Assembly: GCA_902472305.1 (NCBI GenBank)
Contig: CABRNK010000006.1
Location: 37,884 to 101,883 of the forward strand
Length of the DNA: 64,000 nt
Reading direction: 5' to 3'
Source: Hominenteromicrobium sp900549945
GTDB taxonomy: Bacteria > Bacillota > Clostridia > Oscillospirales > Acutalibacteraceae
A program made the position numbers and the translations under genes. Positions 49,132-58,219 of this stretch are shown piece by piece. The notes below the pieces were generated by a model. That model saw nothing but the letters and a program-made list of their open reading frames with translations, had not been told where the DNA came from and ran no database searches. Every line of letters starts with the position of its first letter. Positions within the stretch are counted from its first letter, which is position 1.

Positions 49132-49188
49132 TTGATTTTATGCGGTTTCCTTGTTATACTTTATATCGTAGGTTAGTTTTCGCTAACC
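49132..49188 (+). promoter_or_regulatory. Promoter and operator candidate of the araC-type gene
   Basis: TTGATT at 49132-49137, a 17-bp spacer, TATACT at 49155-49160 with extended TGT. The inverted repeat GGTTAG (49171-49176) N6 CTAACC (49183-49188) covers the expected start region. The hairpin CCCCGATTATTCGGGG at 49111-49126 lies between the two divergent promoters. Confidence 0.75.
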
Positions 49189-49246
49189 ATAAAATCGTGC
49201 CAAAACAGAAAGATATGTGCCATTTCGACATAGAGGTGACTGCTGT

Positions 49247-50209
49247 ATGATTACGATCCACAATGTAGATGAAACTGTGTTGTTTTACGGCTCTTTGGGG
49301 GCCGAGCGGAAAGAAATCGGGAACTGCACTGCGTTCACTTTTTTTGATAAGACTTCCCATGTCCGTTTTTGGGGAGATTTACGGGGATTTTGTGTGGCTT
49401 CGGTCGATGTTATATCTCCAAAAGACATGGTGATCCGTTCGCAGATTCAACAGAGATATATAGGGATTAGCTTCACGGAAGAAGGGCAAGTGGTTAGCTA
49501 CAACCGGAAGGCAGAAGTGCGGGAATCCCGCAACGGCATAGATTGTTATGTTTTCAATTCGCCGGTTCCCCTTTTTATGAAAATATCCGGCGGGCAGCGT
49601 CTCCGGTTCCGGGGAATCTATTTTCAGGAATCTTTTTTTCGTGAGAATAACGTAGCTCTCTACGATAGCTTTTGGGAAGATGCCAAACGCTCTCTTGCTT
49701 TCAACGAGCTTCATTCGCCGGAGCTGTTGTCCATCTACCAGCGCATTGAAAAGTGCCCGCTTACAGGAGAAGCGTTTCAGCTTTGGATGAGAGGCCAGGG
49801 ATTAGCCGCTGCGGGGTATCTGTTGGATTTGGTACAGAAATATACCTCCGCTCCGCCTGTTTATCTAAGCGAAGATGAAATCGCAGCCGTTTTGCAGGCA
49901 AAGAAGCTGATTCAGGAGCATATAGGCAATGTGCCGACAATCCTTGATTTATGCAAAAGCGTTGCCCTTAACAAGAACAAGCTCCAAAAGGCGTTTCAGC
50001 TCACAGAGGGCAAAAGCGTCGGGGAATATATTCGGACGCTGCGAATGGAGCGCGCTTTGGAGCTTTTGGAAAAAAGCGATATGACTACAAGCGAGATTGC
50101 AAAAGCAGTAGGTTATCACGGGGTATCGAACTTCTATCATGCTTTTCAGCAGAAGTTTGGAGAAACACCGCAAACAGTTCGGGATTTGCTTCGGAAAAAT
50201 AGCGTTTAA
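49247..50209 (+). CDS. AraC-family transcriptional regulator
   Basis: 320 residues. The C-terminal two-helix-turn-helix domain is LCKSVALNKNKLQKAFQLTEGKSVGEYIRTLRMERALELLEKSDMTTSEIAKAVGYHGVSNFYHAFQQKFGETPQTVRD. The N-terminal part is a sensor domain without a recognised motif. ATG 49247 has AGAGGTGA 7 bp upstream; 49217 lies before that site. Divergent from the ABC pair; probably regulates both promoters through the shared GGTTAG inverted repeats. Confidence 0.9.
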   Translation: MITIHNVDETVLFYGSLGAERKEIGNCTAFTFFDKTSHVRFWGDLRGFCVASVDVISPKDMVIRSQIQQRYIGISFTEEGQVVSYNRKAEVRESRNGIDCYVFNSPVPLFMKISGGQRLRFRGIYFQESFFRENNVALYDSFWEDAKRSLAFNELHSPELLSIYQRIEKCPLTGEAFQLWMRGQGLAAAGYLLDLVQKYTSAPPVYLSEDEIAAVLQAKKLIQEHIGNVPTILDLCKSVALNKNKLQKAFQLTEGKSVGEYIRTLRMERALELLEKSDMTTSEIAKAVGYHGVSNFYHAFQQKFGETPQTVRDLLRKNSV

Positions 50210-50382
50210 TATGTAAATTCACAGACTGGCAAGCAATGCAAACATATACATGTTTTGCGATTTTGGCTGGATTGCACCGGCCAAAATGCTTGTTGAGGGA
50301 TTCCCCCAAGCCCCCAAGACCGTCCCCATTCGGTGACGGCTGCGCGTCCTACGGACGCTGAAAATTTTTCCATAAACAAAAG

Positions 50383-50427
50383 AAAAACTCTATGCAAATG
50401 GTTCGTCCATTCACATAGAGTTTTCTT
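50383..50427 (+). terminator. Terminator-like hairpin after the araC-type gene
   Basis: AAAACTCTATG (50384-50394) pairs with CATAGAGTTTT (50414-50424), with AATGG/CCATT extending inside, then CTT. The preceding 170 bp hold further hairpins: TTTTGGCTGG/CCGGCCAAAA (50260-50285) and GCGTCC/GGACGC (50344-50358). Confidence 0.75.
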
Positions 50428-50459
50428 ATTTCCCGTTCGCTTGGCATAGGTCAGTATTT

Positions 50460-50828
50460 TTACAGTACTTCTTTATGCTCCTCTACCTTTACGGCGCCGC
50501 TCTCCTTTTCGGGGCCAATGTCGACGCCCGCGCTTTTCAGGGCTTTTTCGGCGAGCTTTGCACAGTTCAGCGCGGGGTTCAGCAGCGCGATTTCTTCCGC
50601 TACCATTTCGACGACGTTTTTCGTGCGCTTTCCGACCTGCGCGGGGTCGAGCAGATCCTCTTCAAATAGGATCCGCATCGCGCGCTTCCATGCCTGCGAA
50701 GAGACGCGCGCCCGGTTGACGCCGCCGTACACGGCGGTTTTGGGGCTTCCGGTATCGTCCCGGTTCACGCAGCTGGGCGGCACGGTTTGCAGCACGTGGA
50801 AATCAATGTACAGGCGGTTTTTATTCAT
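50460..50828 (-). pseudogene. cas7e: cas7e, N-terminal fragment
   Basis: 122 residues, MNKNRLYIDFHVLQTVPPSCVN to VEEHKEVL, matching the start of Cas7e (N-D-D-T-G-S-P-K, RARVSSQAWKRAMR, KRTKNVVEMVAEEI). It ends at a TAA formed at the junction with the insert. Start ATG 50828 follows GGAAAGGAG and overlaps the cse2 stop. Together with 45379-46122 it accounts for nearly all of a normal Cas7e of about 365 residues. Confidence 0.93.
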
Positions 50829-51426
50829 CTTGGAGCTCCTTTCCGGAATCGGTGTTTGTGTTCTCATTATCTTCAGACGGCATGTGATAATAGTCCTCGG
50901 CCCAGCGCAGGCGCACCCGCGGGGCAGTTGCGGAGAACTGCATCCAGTACAGGTCTTCGGCAAGCTGCGCGTAATCGAGCGGGATGCCCTCCCGGCGCAG
51001 AAGCTGAATGATGCCGCGCAGGTGGTGCGCGAGCTCCTCCGCGCTGGAAGCTGTGGCGAGCGCGTTGAAGCGCCGGAAAACGCTGCTTTCCTCCGGCGAT
51101 TTCTCCGGGGCCGCCAGCTTGTGGACGGCGTAGCCAAGCCCGTTGCCGGACCGGTGCATGCTGCTGCTCTGGCCTTGCTGGTGGAGCGCGTAAAGCGTCA
51201 GCGCCGTGTAAATCGCCCACTCTGCGGGGCTGGCTTTGCCCCGGTCGCTTTGCAGCTCCAGGGGCAGATCCTGCAAAAATGCGCCCCACAGCGCCGGGAT
51301 ATCCCCCGGCGCACGGCCGATGCCGCGCCGCAGATTGGCCAGCATCGCCTTGTTCGGGTGCTCCGGGAGCGCCTGTATTTTTTGGATCTGCCCGGCTACA
51401 TAGCCGTGAATTTTTCTAGCGTTCAT
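50821..51426 (-). CDS. cse2: Cascade small subunit Cse2 (Cas11e)
   Basis: 201 residues, all-helical. Features RRGIGRAPGDIPALWGAFLQDLP and AIYTALTLYALHQQGQSSSMHR, and the C-terminal DYAQLAEDLYWMQFSATAPRVRLRWAEDYY typical of Cse2. ATG 51426 after GGGAGGAG overlaps the cas8e stop. Confidence 0.94.
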   Translation of the reverse strand: MNARKIHGYVAGQIQKIQALPEHPNKAMLANLRRGIGRAPGDIPALWGAFLQDLPLELQSDRGKASPAEWAIYTALTLYALHQQGQSSSMHRSGNGLGYAVHKLAAPEKSPEESSVFRRFNALATASSAEELAHHLRGIIQLLRREGIPLDYAQLAEDLYWMQFSATAPRVRLRWAEDYYHMPSEDNENTNTDSGKELQDE

Positions 51427-53051
51427 TGCTCTCCTCCCTTTGGATAGATTTTCCGAATTTCGTTCTGAAACCACATGTGGGCCTTTGGCGCGGAGTAATA
51501 ATAGGTTTGTTCTGCCTTCGCGCCCTTTTTATTGCCGTCTTTTTTCAGTGCGCGGCCGACAAAGGCCGCGGGACCGGCCTGCTCGACCATCTGCCGCCCC
51601 AGTGCGAGCGCGGTTTGGCGGGCTTTTTCCCGCCATGCGAGGAGGCTGCGGTCGGCTTCGTCCTCGTCCCATTCCGGGTCGATGGCGTACAGCCAGTCCC
51701 GAAATGGCCGGTCGATTTGAAAATAAAACTGCTCTTTTACCCGGTCGGCGTCTCCGTCTCCTGCGCCTGCGGCGGCTGTGGCCAGATTTTTCGCGAGACT
51801 GGCCAGCGCACCGCAGGCTTTTTGACAGTTTTCGATTTCGTCGCGGATATGCTTTTTCCAGCGTACTCCCAGTTCATCCAGCAGAAGCGCGTGGAAGGAA
51901 ATGCTGTCCTGAAATGTGTCGATGACGAAGAAGTCCTTGTCGCCGTACACGGCGGAGACGACCCGGAACTGGGCGATGCGGTTTCTAGGAAGTGCGCCGT
52001 TCTTCTGCAATTCGGTAATCCAGCGCACGATACCGGGGGAGTGACCGTGTTCCGTATCTGCGGCGATGGCGGGAAACTGCCGCCAAAGCTGCTTTGCAGG
52101 ATCGTGGCGGAGCGGCTGGTATGTGATCGGCGCATTTTTCTTGGCCGGTGCAGCTTTCCACAGGGTCATCTGCTCCGAAAATGCGTTTTCCTTTTGGAAG
52201 AAGTCGCCGCCAAGCAGGGTGAAGCCGGTTACCCGCTCGTTTTCGCGCTTCAGCAACAGGCGGCGGGATTGAAGCGTGAGAAGGGCGGCGGCATTGTCGG
52301 GCGGTGCGATTTCGCATCGCTCCGCAGTGCGAGGCAGCTCAAGCTCCCAGCAGGGCGTCGGCGCACCCCACAGCTCGGCGCCGTCCTTTAAAAACGTCAG
52401 GTTCAGCATCAGAGTTTCGAAAAGATCGTTACCCTGTGCGAAGATCAGGCCGAGCTTTCCGAGCCAGCCCGCGCCGACGGAGGGCAGGTTCTTGCCTTTC
52501 GGCTTCGCAGAGGTGTCGTCAAAGCCGTTGACGTACAGGAGCCACCGCGCGGCCTGCGCATAAGACATGGTGCTTTGCTCGTATCCGGCGTAGGGGCGGA
52601 ACAGCCGCCTTTTGTTGCTGCTTTCGGAAAGCTCGCCGTTCAGCTTGGAAGCGCCGTACTCCGTTCCAATCTTGGCCTCGAGCACCTGATAAAAGGGCCG
52701 TTCGGGGTGGAACAGCCAGAAGCGCTCTTTCCAGTCGTCCAGATATTTTTGAATGGGGGTTTCGGGGAAGCGGCGCTGTGTCCAAAGCTGCTTCCAGCGT
52801 TGGAGTGCCTCCCGGCTGTTTGTAAGTGCCGCCGGCGCGCCGGTCTCATCGACACGGTAAAAAACCGCTTGCAGCACGGCTAGAAGCAGGCGGAGCACCG
52901 CGGCGTCCTGCGTCGGAAGCTCGCCGGCGAGGTCGCGGAATTCATGTGCGCGCAGCAGCGCCTCCGTCAAAGAGATCTCCTGCACGGAGCAATCCGGCAT
53001 GAGCACCCGCACCCATTTTTCCTCGGTCAGATTAAATTCTATTTCAGGCAT
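51423..53051 (-). CDS. cas8e: Cascade large subunit Cse1 (Cas8e)
   Basis: 542 residues. N-terminal FNLTEEKWVRVLMPDCSVQEISLTEALLRAHEFRDLAGELPTQDAAVLRLLLAVL is diagnostic of Cse1; PFYQ and the PAM-recognition region follow; C-terminal four-helix bundle (QTALALGRQMVEQAG). Recognises the PAM and recruits Cas3. Starts inside the cas3 stop region. Confidence 0.95.
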   Translation of the reverse strand: MPEIEFNLTEEKWVRVLMPDCSVQEISLTEALLRAHEFRDLAGELPTQDAAVLRLLLAVLQAVFYRVDETGAPAALTNSREALQRWKQLWTQRRFPETPIQKYLDDWKERFWLFHPERPFYQVLEAKIGTEYGASKLNGELSESSNKRRLFRPYAGYEQSTMSYAQAARWLLYVNGFDDTSAKPKGKNLPSVGAGWLGKLGLIFAQGNDLFETLMLNLTFLKDGAELWGAPTPCWELELPRTAERCEIAPPDNAAALLTLQSRRLLLKRENERVTGFTLLGGDFFQKENAFSEQMTLWKAAPAKKNAPITYQPLRHDPAKQLWRQFPAIAADTEHGHSPGIVRWITELQKNGALPRNRIAQFRVVSAVYGDKDFFVIDTFQDSISFHALLLDELGVRWKKHIRDEIENCQKACGALASLAKNLATAAAGAGDGDADRVKEQFYFQIDRPFRDWLYAIDPEWDEDEADRSLLAWREKARQTALALGRQMVEQAGPAAFVGRALKKDGNKKGAKAEQTYYYSAPKAHMWFQNEIRKIYPKGGEQ

Positions 53052-55752
53052 TGTCGTCCTCCTTTCTATAGGTCAGCCCGTCGTCCGGGTCGTATTGCAG
53101 TGTTGTGTCCGCCAAATGTGCGGTGAGCGCCTCGTCGAGCAGCAGGATGAGCTCGCCTTTGAGCAGCGGCGACTGCTGCCACTCCGATAAAAGCAGCTTG
53201 TTCTGTGCTTCAAGCTCTTCGATCGCCTTGTCGATATTCCAGCGCCGGCTGAAAAAACCGGGCAGGCGGAGCCTCTGCTGCGCGATGCACAGGCTCTCCT
53301 CCCGAGACGGCGGCCTGTCGGCTTCCACGGCCCGGCCGTCCTCCTGCCAAGGGAGAAAGTGCACGGCGCCGTCTTTTCGGCGCATCATCAGCAAAACTTC
53401 GAGCGAGGGATCGCCGTCGCGCACGGCCGCCCGGGCCTGCGCGTCGGAGCGGGCGCTTAGGTCGTGCATCCAGTCGTCCAGCGCATCGGACAGCGAATCT
53501 GCCGGCGACAAGATCGCAAAGGTCTTTGCTCGTTCTTTCTTTTTCCCCTGCTCCTCAAGATACAGCGCTTTCATTTTCGCGCTTTCGGCGGTTTCACAGA
53601 GCGGGGCCTGCTCCTTCCAGCCGTAGGTATTCTGCACGAGTGCTGAAATATCGTCCGGCAGTGTGATGCGGTCGGGCAGGAGCTTCCGGGTGCGCCAAAG
53701 CAGCCATTCGCCGTAGACAGCCCGGCTGCCGGGGTCGATACTCCCGTCGCCGGGCACGAGCACCGCACAGCGCGCATCTTGCAGCCTTTTAGGCCGCATG
53801 CGCCCGGTATGTCTGTGCTCGCGGCCGATCCTTTGCAGGAGAAGATCCATGGGGCAGAGCTCGGTCGCCATGAAATCGAAGTCGATGTCGAGCGACTGCT
53901 CGAGCACCTGTGTGCCCACCACAATCAGCCGGTTCCGCTGTGCCGGCGTGGAATGCTTGCCGAGGCGCTCGAGCAGCAGTTTTTCCCTTTCTGCGCGGTC
54001 GGGCATGAGAAACTGCGCGTGAAACAAAATAACCTCGCAGTCCGGCAGGGTATTTCGCAGGATACCGGCAAAGGTCTGCGCCTTTTTCACTGTGTTGAAG
54101 ATCACGCCGGCGCATCCGCCGTCCTCAAGCGCGTCCTTCAAAAGCGCCGGGAGCTCGCCCTCGGCCGTGACGGCGACCTCCACGAATTTCCGCGCACCGG
54201 TGAGGGTGAGCGACCGCTGCCGGACCGCGCCGCCATCTGTCCACGTCAGAAGCGGATAGCCGCGGTTGGCGGTAACGGAAGGCTCCGGCGCCATGCAGCT
54301 TAAGTAGGCGGCCGTGAGCTCTGCACGGCGCGCTGCCGGAAGCGTGGCGGAGAGCAGAATCACGGGTACCCTGTACTGGCCGAGCCATGCCAGCGCCCGG
54401 TGCAGATACGTGCTCATGTAGGCGTCATAGGCGTGAACCTCATCGATGACGACGACCTTTCAAGCGAGGCCGAGGTGCCGGAGCATGAGGTGCTTTTGCT
54501 TTAGAGCCGCCAATAAAAGCTGATCGACCGTGCCGACGACAAAGTTCGCGAGCAGGGCCTGCTTGTTCCCCTGAAACCAGCTGTGCACGAATACGCCGTC
54601 GCCGGGCTCCTCGTCGTCAGAATGGGAGGTGCCGGTAAATAATTCGCGGTACGCCTCATTCAATTCGGCCATGCCGTGTGCGAGGCGTATGGAATGGGCG
54701 GTGTCCTCGGACTGCGCTTTGGACCAAGCGGCGAGCCGGGGGAAGATGCCGTTGGCGGTGGCCTGTGTGGGAAGCCCGAAAAACAGCCCGCCCGCTTGAA
54801 AGCGATTCGCGAAGATCTCGGCCGCGGCGAGGGCGGCCTCTGTTTTGCCGATGCCCATCTGCGCCTCTAAAATCAGGAGGCCGGGAGTCTGCATTTCGCG
54901 GGCGGTTTCCAGCGCGGCGGCTTGAACCTCGTTCGGCGAAAAACCGAATTTCCCGCAAAAATCCCCGGCATCCGCGGGCGGATACAGGCTTTCCCACGGC
55001 GGTGTCAGGTTCAGTGCGCGCCATGCGCCGTCCACGCGCGCCGGATAGAGGGCGGGGTCTCCGGTTTCCTCCGTCGAAATGAGGGGAAAATAGCTCGTGT
55101 TGCTTGCGATCCAGTCCGCCATGATGAGCAGGCCGGTGAAGAGCAGCGCCTGCGGGACGGTCAAATCGGGCAGTGCCTCCGCGGCGGGAAAGCCCGATTC
55201 TTCCAATGCGGCGTCGAAAAACGCGCGCCAAATGGAAAGCCAAAGCTTTTTCTGTCCCTTTCCCCAGTAGGTACGGCCATAGATCTCCAGATGCTCGCAG
55301 ACAGGATCATTCAGATTGTTTTCCTGCGGCTTTCCGTGGTGCGCGCCGGCGATGGAGGCCAGCCCCGCGGGGCAGCCCAATTCCAGCAGAATGGCCTCGC
55401 TGGCGCGCGCATGCGGCGCAGTGTGCGGTATAGCCGGCGGGGTAAGGTCGAGTACGGCGCCGATGCGTTCCCGTACCTCGGGCAGGGCATACAGGATCTT
55501 GTTCTGGAACAGGACCGCGGCCTTGCCGAGATCGTGGAGTGCGCCGAGGAAATAAGCGGTTTCGACCGCCGCATCCATATCCATGCCGAGGGCTTCGAAG
55601 GCGGAGAGCGGCAGCCAGTTTAAGGTCAGGCGCCGCGCGATTTCCGCCGTGTCGCGCGCGTGCATCCAAAGGGGCAGCCACAGGCCGGTGTCAGCGGGGT
55701 CCGTCTTTGCGGCAAGCAGGCGTAGGACGCCGCCATTTGAAATAGATGTCAT
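53044..55752 (-). pseudogene. cas3: cas3, nuclease-helicase gene split by an in-frame TGA
   Basis: Codons 1-430 (55752-54463) carry the HD nuclease (GALHDLGKAAVLFQNKI, GAHHGKP, MADWIASN) and the first helicase part with Walker A AQMGIGKTEAALAAAE. They end HLMLRHLGLA-TGA at 54462-54460. Without any frame change the next codons read KVVVIDEVHAYDAYMSTYLHRAL, i.e. the DEVH motif II. The C-terminal part runs to 53044 (LLSATLP, a further 457 residues from 54417). The family has Gly at the stop position, so GGA to TGA is the likely single-base change. The N-terminal product would lack the helicase motifs II-VI. Confidence 0.93.
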
Positions 55753-55796
55753 GTTTCCACCGGCTTTCCGAATTATCGCAGAAATGAACTGCTCCT

Positions 55797-55825
55797 ATTA
55801 TGGCAATAAATCGATCTGTTGTCAC
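55797..55825 (-). promoter_or_regulatory. Predicted cas operon promoter
   Basis: Minus strand: GTGACA (55825-55820), a 17-bp spacer, CATAAT (55802-55797) with extended TGC, about 45 bp upstream of cas3. Confidence 0.65.
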
Positions 55826-55901
55826 GCTATTTTTGGTAAATTTGCGTTAATTTTGTAAAAATATGGGGGAGCAGGCGGGCGGATAGCTTCAAAAGAAAGG
55901 G

Positions 55902-55943
55902 AGCCGGCCGCCCGTGTTTGTACGGACAGCCGGCTGTTTTTTT
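55902..55943. terminator. Terminator between cas3 and the HD-protein gene
   Basis: AGCCGGC (55902-55908) pairs with GCCGGCT (55929-55935) with CCGT/ACGG inside. The plus side is followed by G and seven T; the minus side by CCCTTTCTTTT. It probably ends transcription of the minus-strand gene at 56012. Confidence 0.75.
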
Positions 55944-56011
55944 CGTTTGTTTGAATGCGCGGGCCGGATTTTAGGCACACCCGGCGGAGATAATGCGAGG
56001 GGAGCGGCCGA

Positions 56012-56686
56012 TCAGAGCAGGCGCGTATCGTTGATGATGAGCTCAAAGGTCAGGCCGAGAAAATCGGCGGCCTTGCGGCAGAGCACCATACGGTCGAGAA
56101 AGATCTCGAAATACTCCATGACGGGGCAGATGCCCGTGTCGATCGTGATGGAGAACACGCAGAGCTTGTTTTCGGCATCAATCTTCAGCGAGGCGTTTTC
56201 GACGGCGTAGTTCACGCGGTCGTGGATGTCGCTTGCGATGATCGCATTCTTGCGCACGCGCGTGCGGCGGACATCGCTCTTGTCGGAGAGGATCAGGGCG
56301 GCGGAAACGGCGTTGACCGGAAAAGCCGTCTTTTCATCGTGGTGGCCGATGGCCGAGCAGATCGTCGCGATCTCCTCGGGCGGCATATTGAGGCGGGTCA
56401 AAAGCGTAAAGGCCATGATCGCGCCGCTGTGGGCGTGGTCCACGCGGTTCACCGTGTTGCCGATGTCGTGCAGGTAGCCGGCGATCGCCGCGAGCTCGCA
56501 GGTGCGCGCGTCGTGGCCGAGCGCCGCGAGGATGTCGCGCGCGTAATTGCTGCAGCGCTTGGCGTGCGGGCGGCCGTGTTCCGTGAAGCCGAGCGCGCCG
56601 AGGCAGCTGTTGCCGGCCTCCACGTAGATCTTAGCCTCCGGGTTCGAAAAAATATCGTCCGGCGTGATGTGCGCGTATTTTGTCAT
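56012..56686 (-). CDS. HD-domain phosphohydrolase
   Basis: 224 residues. HD metal ligands: H in EHGRPHAKRCSNYA, HD in AAIAGYLHDIGNTVNR, and HH in CSAIGHHDEKTAFPVNAV. The C-terminal part (INDTRLL end) is a small alpha-beta extension. The substrate is unknown; the second-shell pattern resembles predicted metal-dependent phosphohydrolases. GGAG precedes the ATG. Downstream of pepV in the same orientation, 24 bp apart. Confidence 0.85.
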   Translation of the reverse strand: MTKYAHITPDDIFSNPEAKIYVEAGNSCLGALGFTEHGRPHAKRCSNYARDILAALGHDARTCELAAIAGYLHDIGNTVNRVDHAHSGAIMAFTLLTRLNMPPEEIATICSAIGHHDEKTAFPVNAVSAALILSDKSDVRRTRVRKNAIIASDIHDRVNYAVENASLKIDAENKLCVFSITIDTGICPVMEYFEIFLDRMVLCRKAADFLGLTFELIINDTRLL

Positions 56687-56710
56687 AGGAATCTCCGTTT
56701 CTGCGGGGGA

Positions 56711-58078
56711 TCAGTCCGCCGTGAACATGCGGTACATGGCCTCGAGGCAGATCTGCGCGTGTTTCTTGTAGTGCTCGAGGTTCAAGCACTCGTTGCAGTT
56801 GTGCGCGTTCGTCTCGTCCTCGTTGAATGAAGCGCCGAACGCGACGCCGCGGCCGCCCATCTGGCGGGCATAGGTGCCGCCGCCCATCGAAAAGACGTCG
56901 CACTTTTCGCCGGTCATGTCTTCGTAGGCGCCCGAGAGGAGCTGCACGAGCGGGCCGTCCTTCGGCAGGTAAAGCGGCGGCTCGTCGGAATGGAGCAGGT
57001 AGGTGAGGCCAGCGCCCTCGACCGCCGCGCGCAGAACCGCGTCGATGTCCGCGCCCTTTTTAAGCGCCGGGTAACGGATGTCTACATCGAAGCGGCCCGC
57101 GCCGTTTTCGGCGGAGACGAGGCCGAGGTTGAAGGTCAGCGCGCCGCTCGGCTCGTCGGCCATCTGCACGCCGATCTTCGAGCCGTCCCAGGTCAGGCCG
57201 ATCTTTTCGTCCGCAAAGCGGAGGAGCGCGCCGCACTCCGCGCCGAAAACGGAGGCGAGCAGGCGGATCAGGTGCGCGGCGGCGTTGACGCCGTTTTCCG
57301 GGCACGAGGCGTGCGCGGCGACGCCGTGCGCCGTGATGTGCGCGCCGTCCGCCGTGCGCTCGAGATCGAACCGAACCGCACCGGCTGCGGCCGCCTCGGA
57401 AAGGCGGCTGTATTCCGCGTCATTGCAGACAACGTCGGCCTCCGCCTTGTACGGAACGGCGTTGACGACGGTGCCGGCTTTAAAGCTGCGGATTTTTTCG
57501 CCGACCGGGCCGGTCACGGCGAAGCGGAAGAGGCCCTTCTCGCAGTGGCACAGGCCGTAGCCGGCGTCGGGCGTGAAGCCCATCGTGGGCATCTGCTCCT
57601 TCGAGAAGTAGTGGGCCATGTCCTGCATGCCGATCTCCTCGGCGGAGCCGAGCACGACGCGCAGCTTGCGCTTGCCGACGACGCCCGCATCGCGCAAAGC
57701 GCGCAGGCAGTGCAGCGCGACGATCGCCGGACCCTTGTTGTCGGACACGCCGCGGCCGTAGGCGTAGCCGCCTCGGATCGTCATGTCAAACGGGTCGCTA
57801 TCCCAGCCCTCGCCGGCGGGCACCACGTCGAGATGCGCCATGACGACGGCGTTCTCCTCGCCCTCGCCGAGCTCGGCGTGCATCGCGTAGTAATCGCAGT
57901 TCTTCGCGGTCAGATCGTAGCGCGCGCAGAGCTCCATCGCCTTGTCGACGGCGGCAGCGGCGTCCTTGCCGAACGGGTACGGCCCTGCCTGCGGCACCGC
58001 GACGGAGGGCACCGCGATGATCTCCTTCAAATCGCGCAGTATATCGTCCCAGTAATCGAGAATCTTCTCACCAAACAT
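56711..58078 (-). CDS. pepV: M20-family dipeptidase PepV (Sapep)
   Basis: 455 residues. Metal-site residues: AHLDVVPAGEGWDSDPF, GRGVSDNKGPAIVALHCL, GSAEEIGMQDMAHYF, and the C-terminal HNCNECLNLEHYKK. Cleaves dipeptides with a free N-terminus. ATG 58078 is preferred since AAAGGAAG lies 8 bp upstream; TTG 58096 lies upstream of that site. Confidence 0.93.
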   Translation of the reverse strand: MFGEKILDYWDDILRDLKEIIAVPSVAVPQAGPYPFGKDAAAAVDKAMELCARYDLTAKNCDYYAMHAELGEGEENAVVMAHLDVVPAGEGWDSDPFDMTIRGGYAYGRGVSDNKGPAIVALHCLRALRDAGVVGKRKLRVVLGSAEEIGMQDMAHYFSKEQMPTMGFTPDAGYGLCHCEKGLFRFAVTGPVGEKIRSFKAGTVVNAVPYKAEADVVCNDAEYSRLSEAAAAGAVRFDLERTADGAHITAHGVAAHASCPENGVNAAAHLIRLLASVFGAECGALLRFADEKIGLTWDGSKIGVQMADEPSGALTFNLGLVSAENGAGRFDVDIRYPALKKGADIDAVLRAAVEGAGLTYLLHSDEPPLYLPKDGPLVQLLSGAYEDMTGEKCDVFSMGGGTYARQMGGRGVAFGASFNEDETNAHNCNECLNLEHYKKHAQICLEAMYRMFTAD

Positions 58079-58110
58079 ACATAACTTCCTTTCCAATTGG
58101 ATATATATCT

Positions 58111-58139
58111 ATCATAATCCATCCGGGCGGCAAAATCAA
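58111..58139 (-). promoter_or_regulatory. Predicted pepV promoter
   Basis: Minus strand: TTGATT (58139-58134), a 17-bp spacer, TATGAT (58116-58111). Confidence 0.65.
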
Positions 58140-58219
58140 TGCAAAGTGCGAAAAATATAGTCCGCACAACGGCGTATTTATGCCGGAAATCCCGGAGAAA
58201 AGGCAGGCGGGGCATCGGT

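Larger units (their letters stand above)
46123..50459. mobile_element. 4.3-kb insertion splitting cas7e (ABC exporter pair plus AraC regulator)
   Basis: Everything between the two cas7e fragments: a truncated ABC half-transporter, a complete ABC half-transporter, a divergent AraC-type regulator and a repeat-rich 250-bp tail. Composition is lower in GC than the flanking cas genes. No transposase, integrase, clear terminal inverted repeat or target duplication was found by eye. The left junction lies near 46120-46132, inside the start of the second transporter's ATPase domain. It is therefore either a remnant of a larger integrative element or a recombination product. Confidence 0.8.

Noticed and set aside
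49018..49188. Canonical DtxR/IdeR iron boxes
   Set aside because: The half-sites match but are separated by 6 bp instead of 1, so they are not standard iron boxes; kept only as a hypothesis in the findings.
46123..50459. Group II intron or self-splicing element in cas7e
   Set aside because: No GTGYG start, reverse transcriptase or domain V-like end at the junctions; the cargo is transporter genes, one truncated.
46123..50459. Classical insertion sequence or composite transposon
   Set aside because: No transposase and no convincing terminal inverted repeats or target duplication at either junction by eye.
54460..54462. TGA read as glycine (as in some candidate phyla) or as selenocysteine in cas3
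   Set aside because: TGA ends many ordinary genes in this window, and no SECIS-like hairpin was seen after the codon. A nonsense mutation is simpler.
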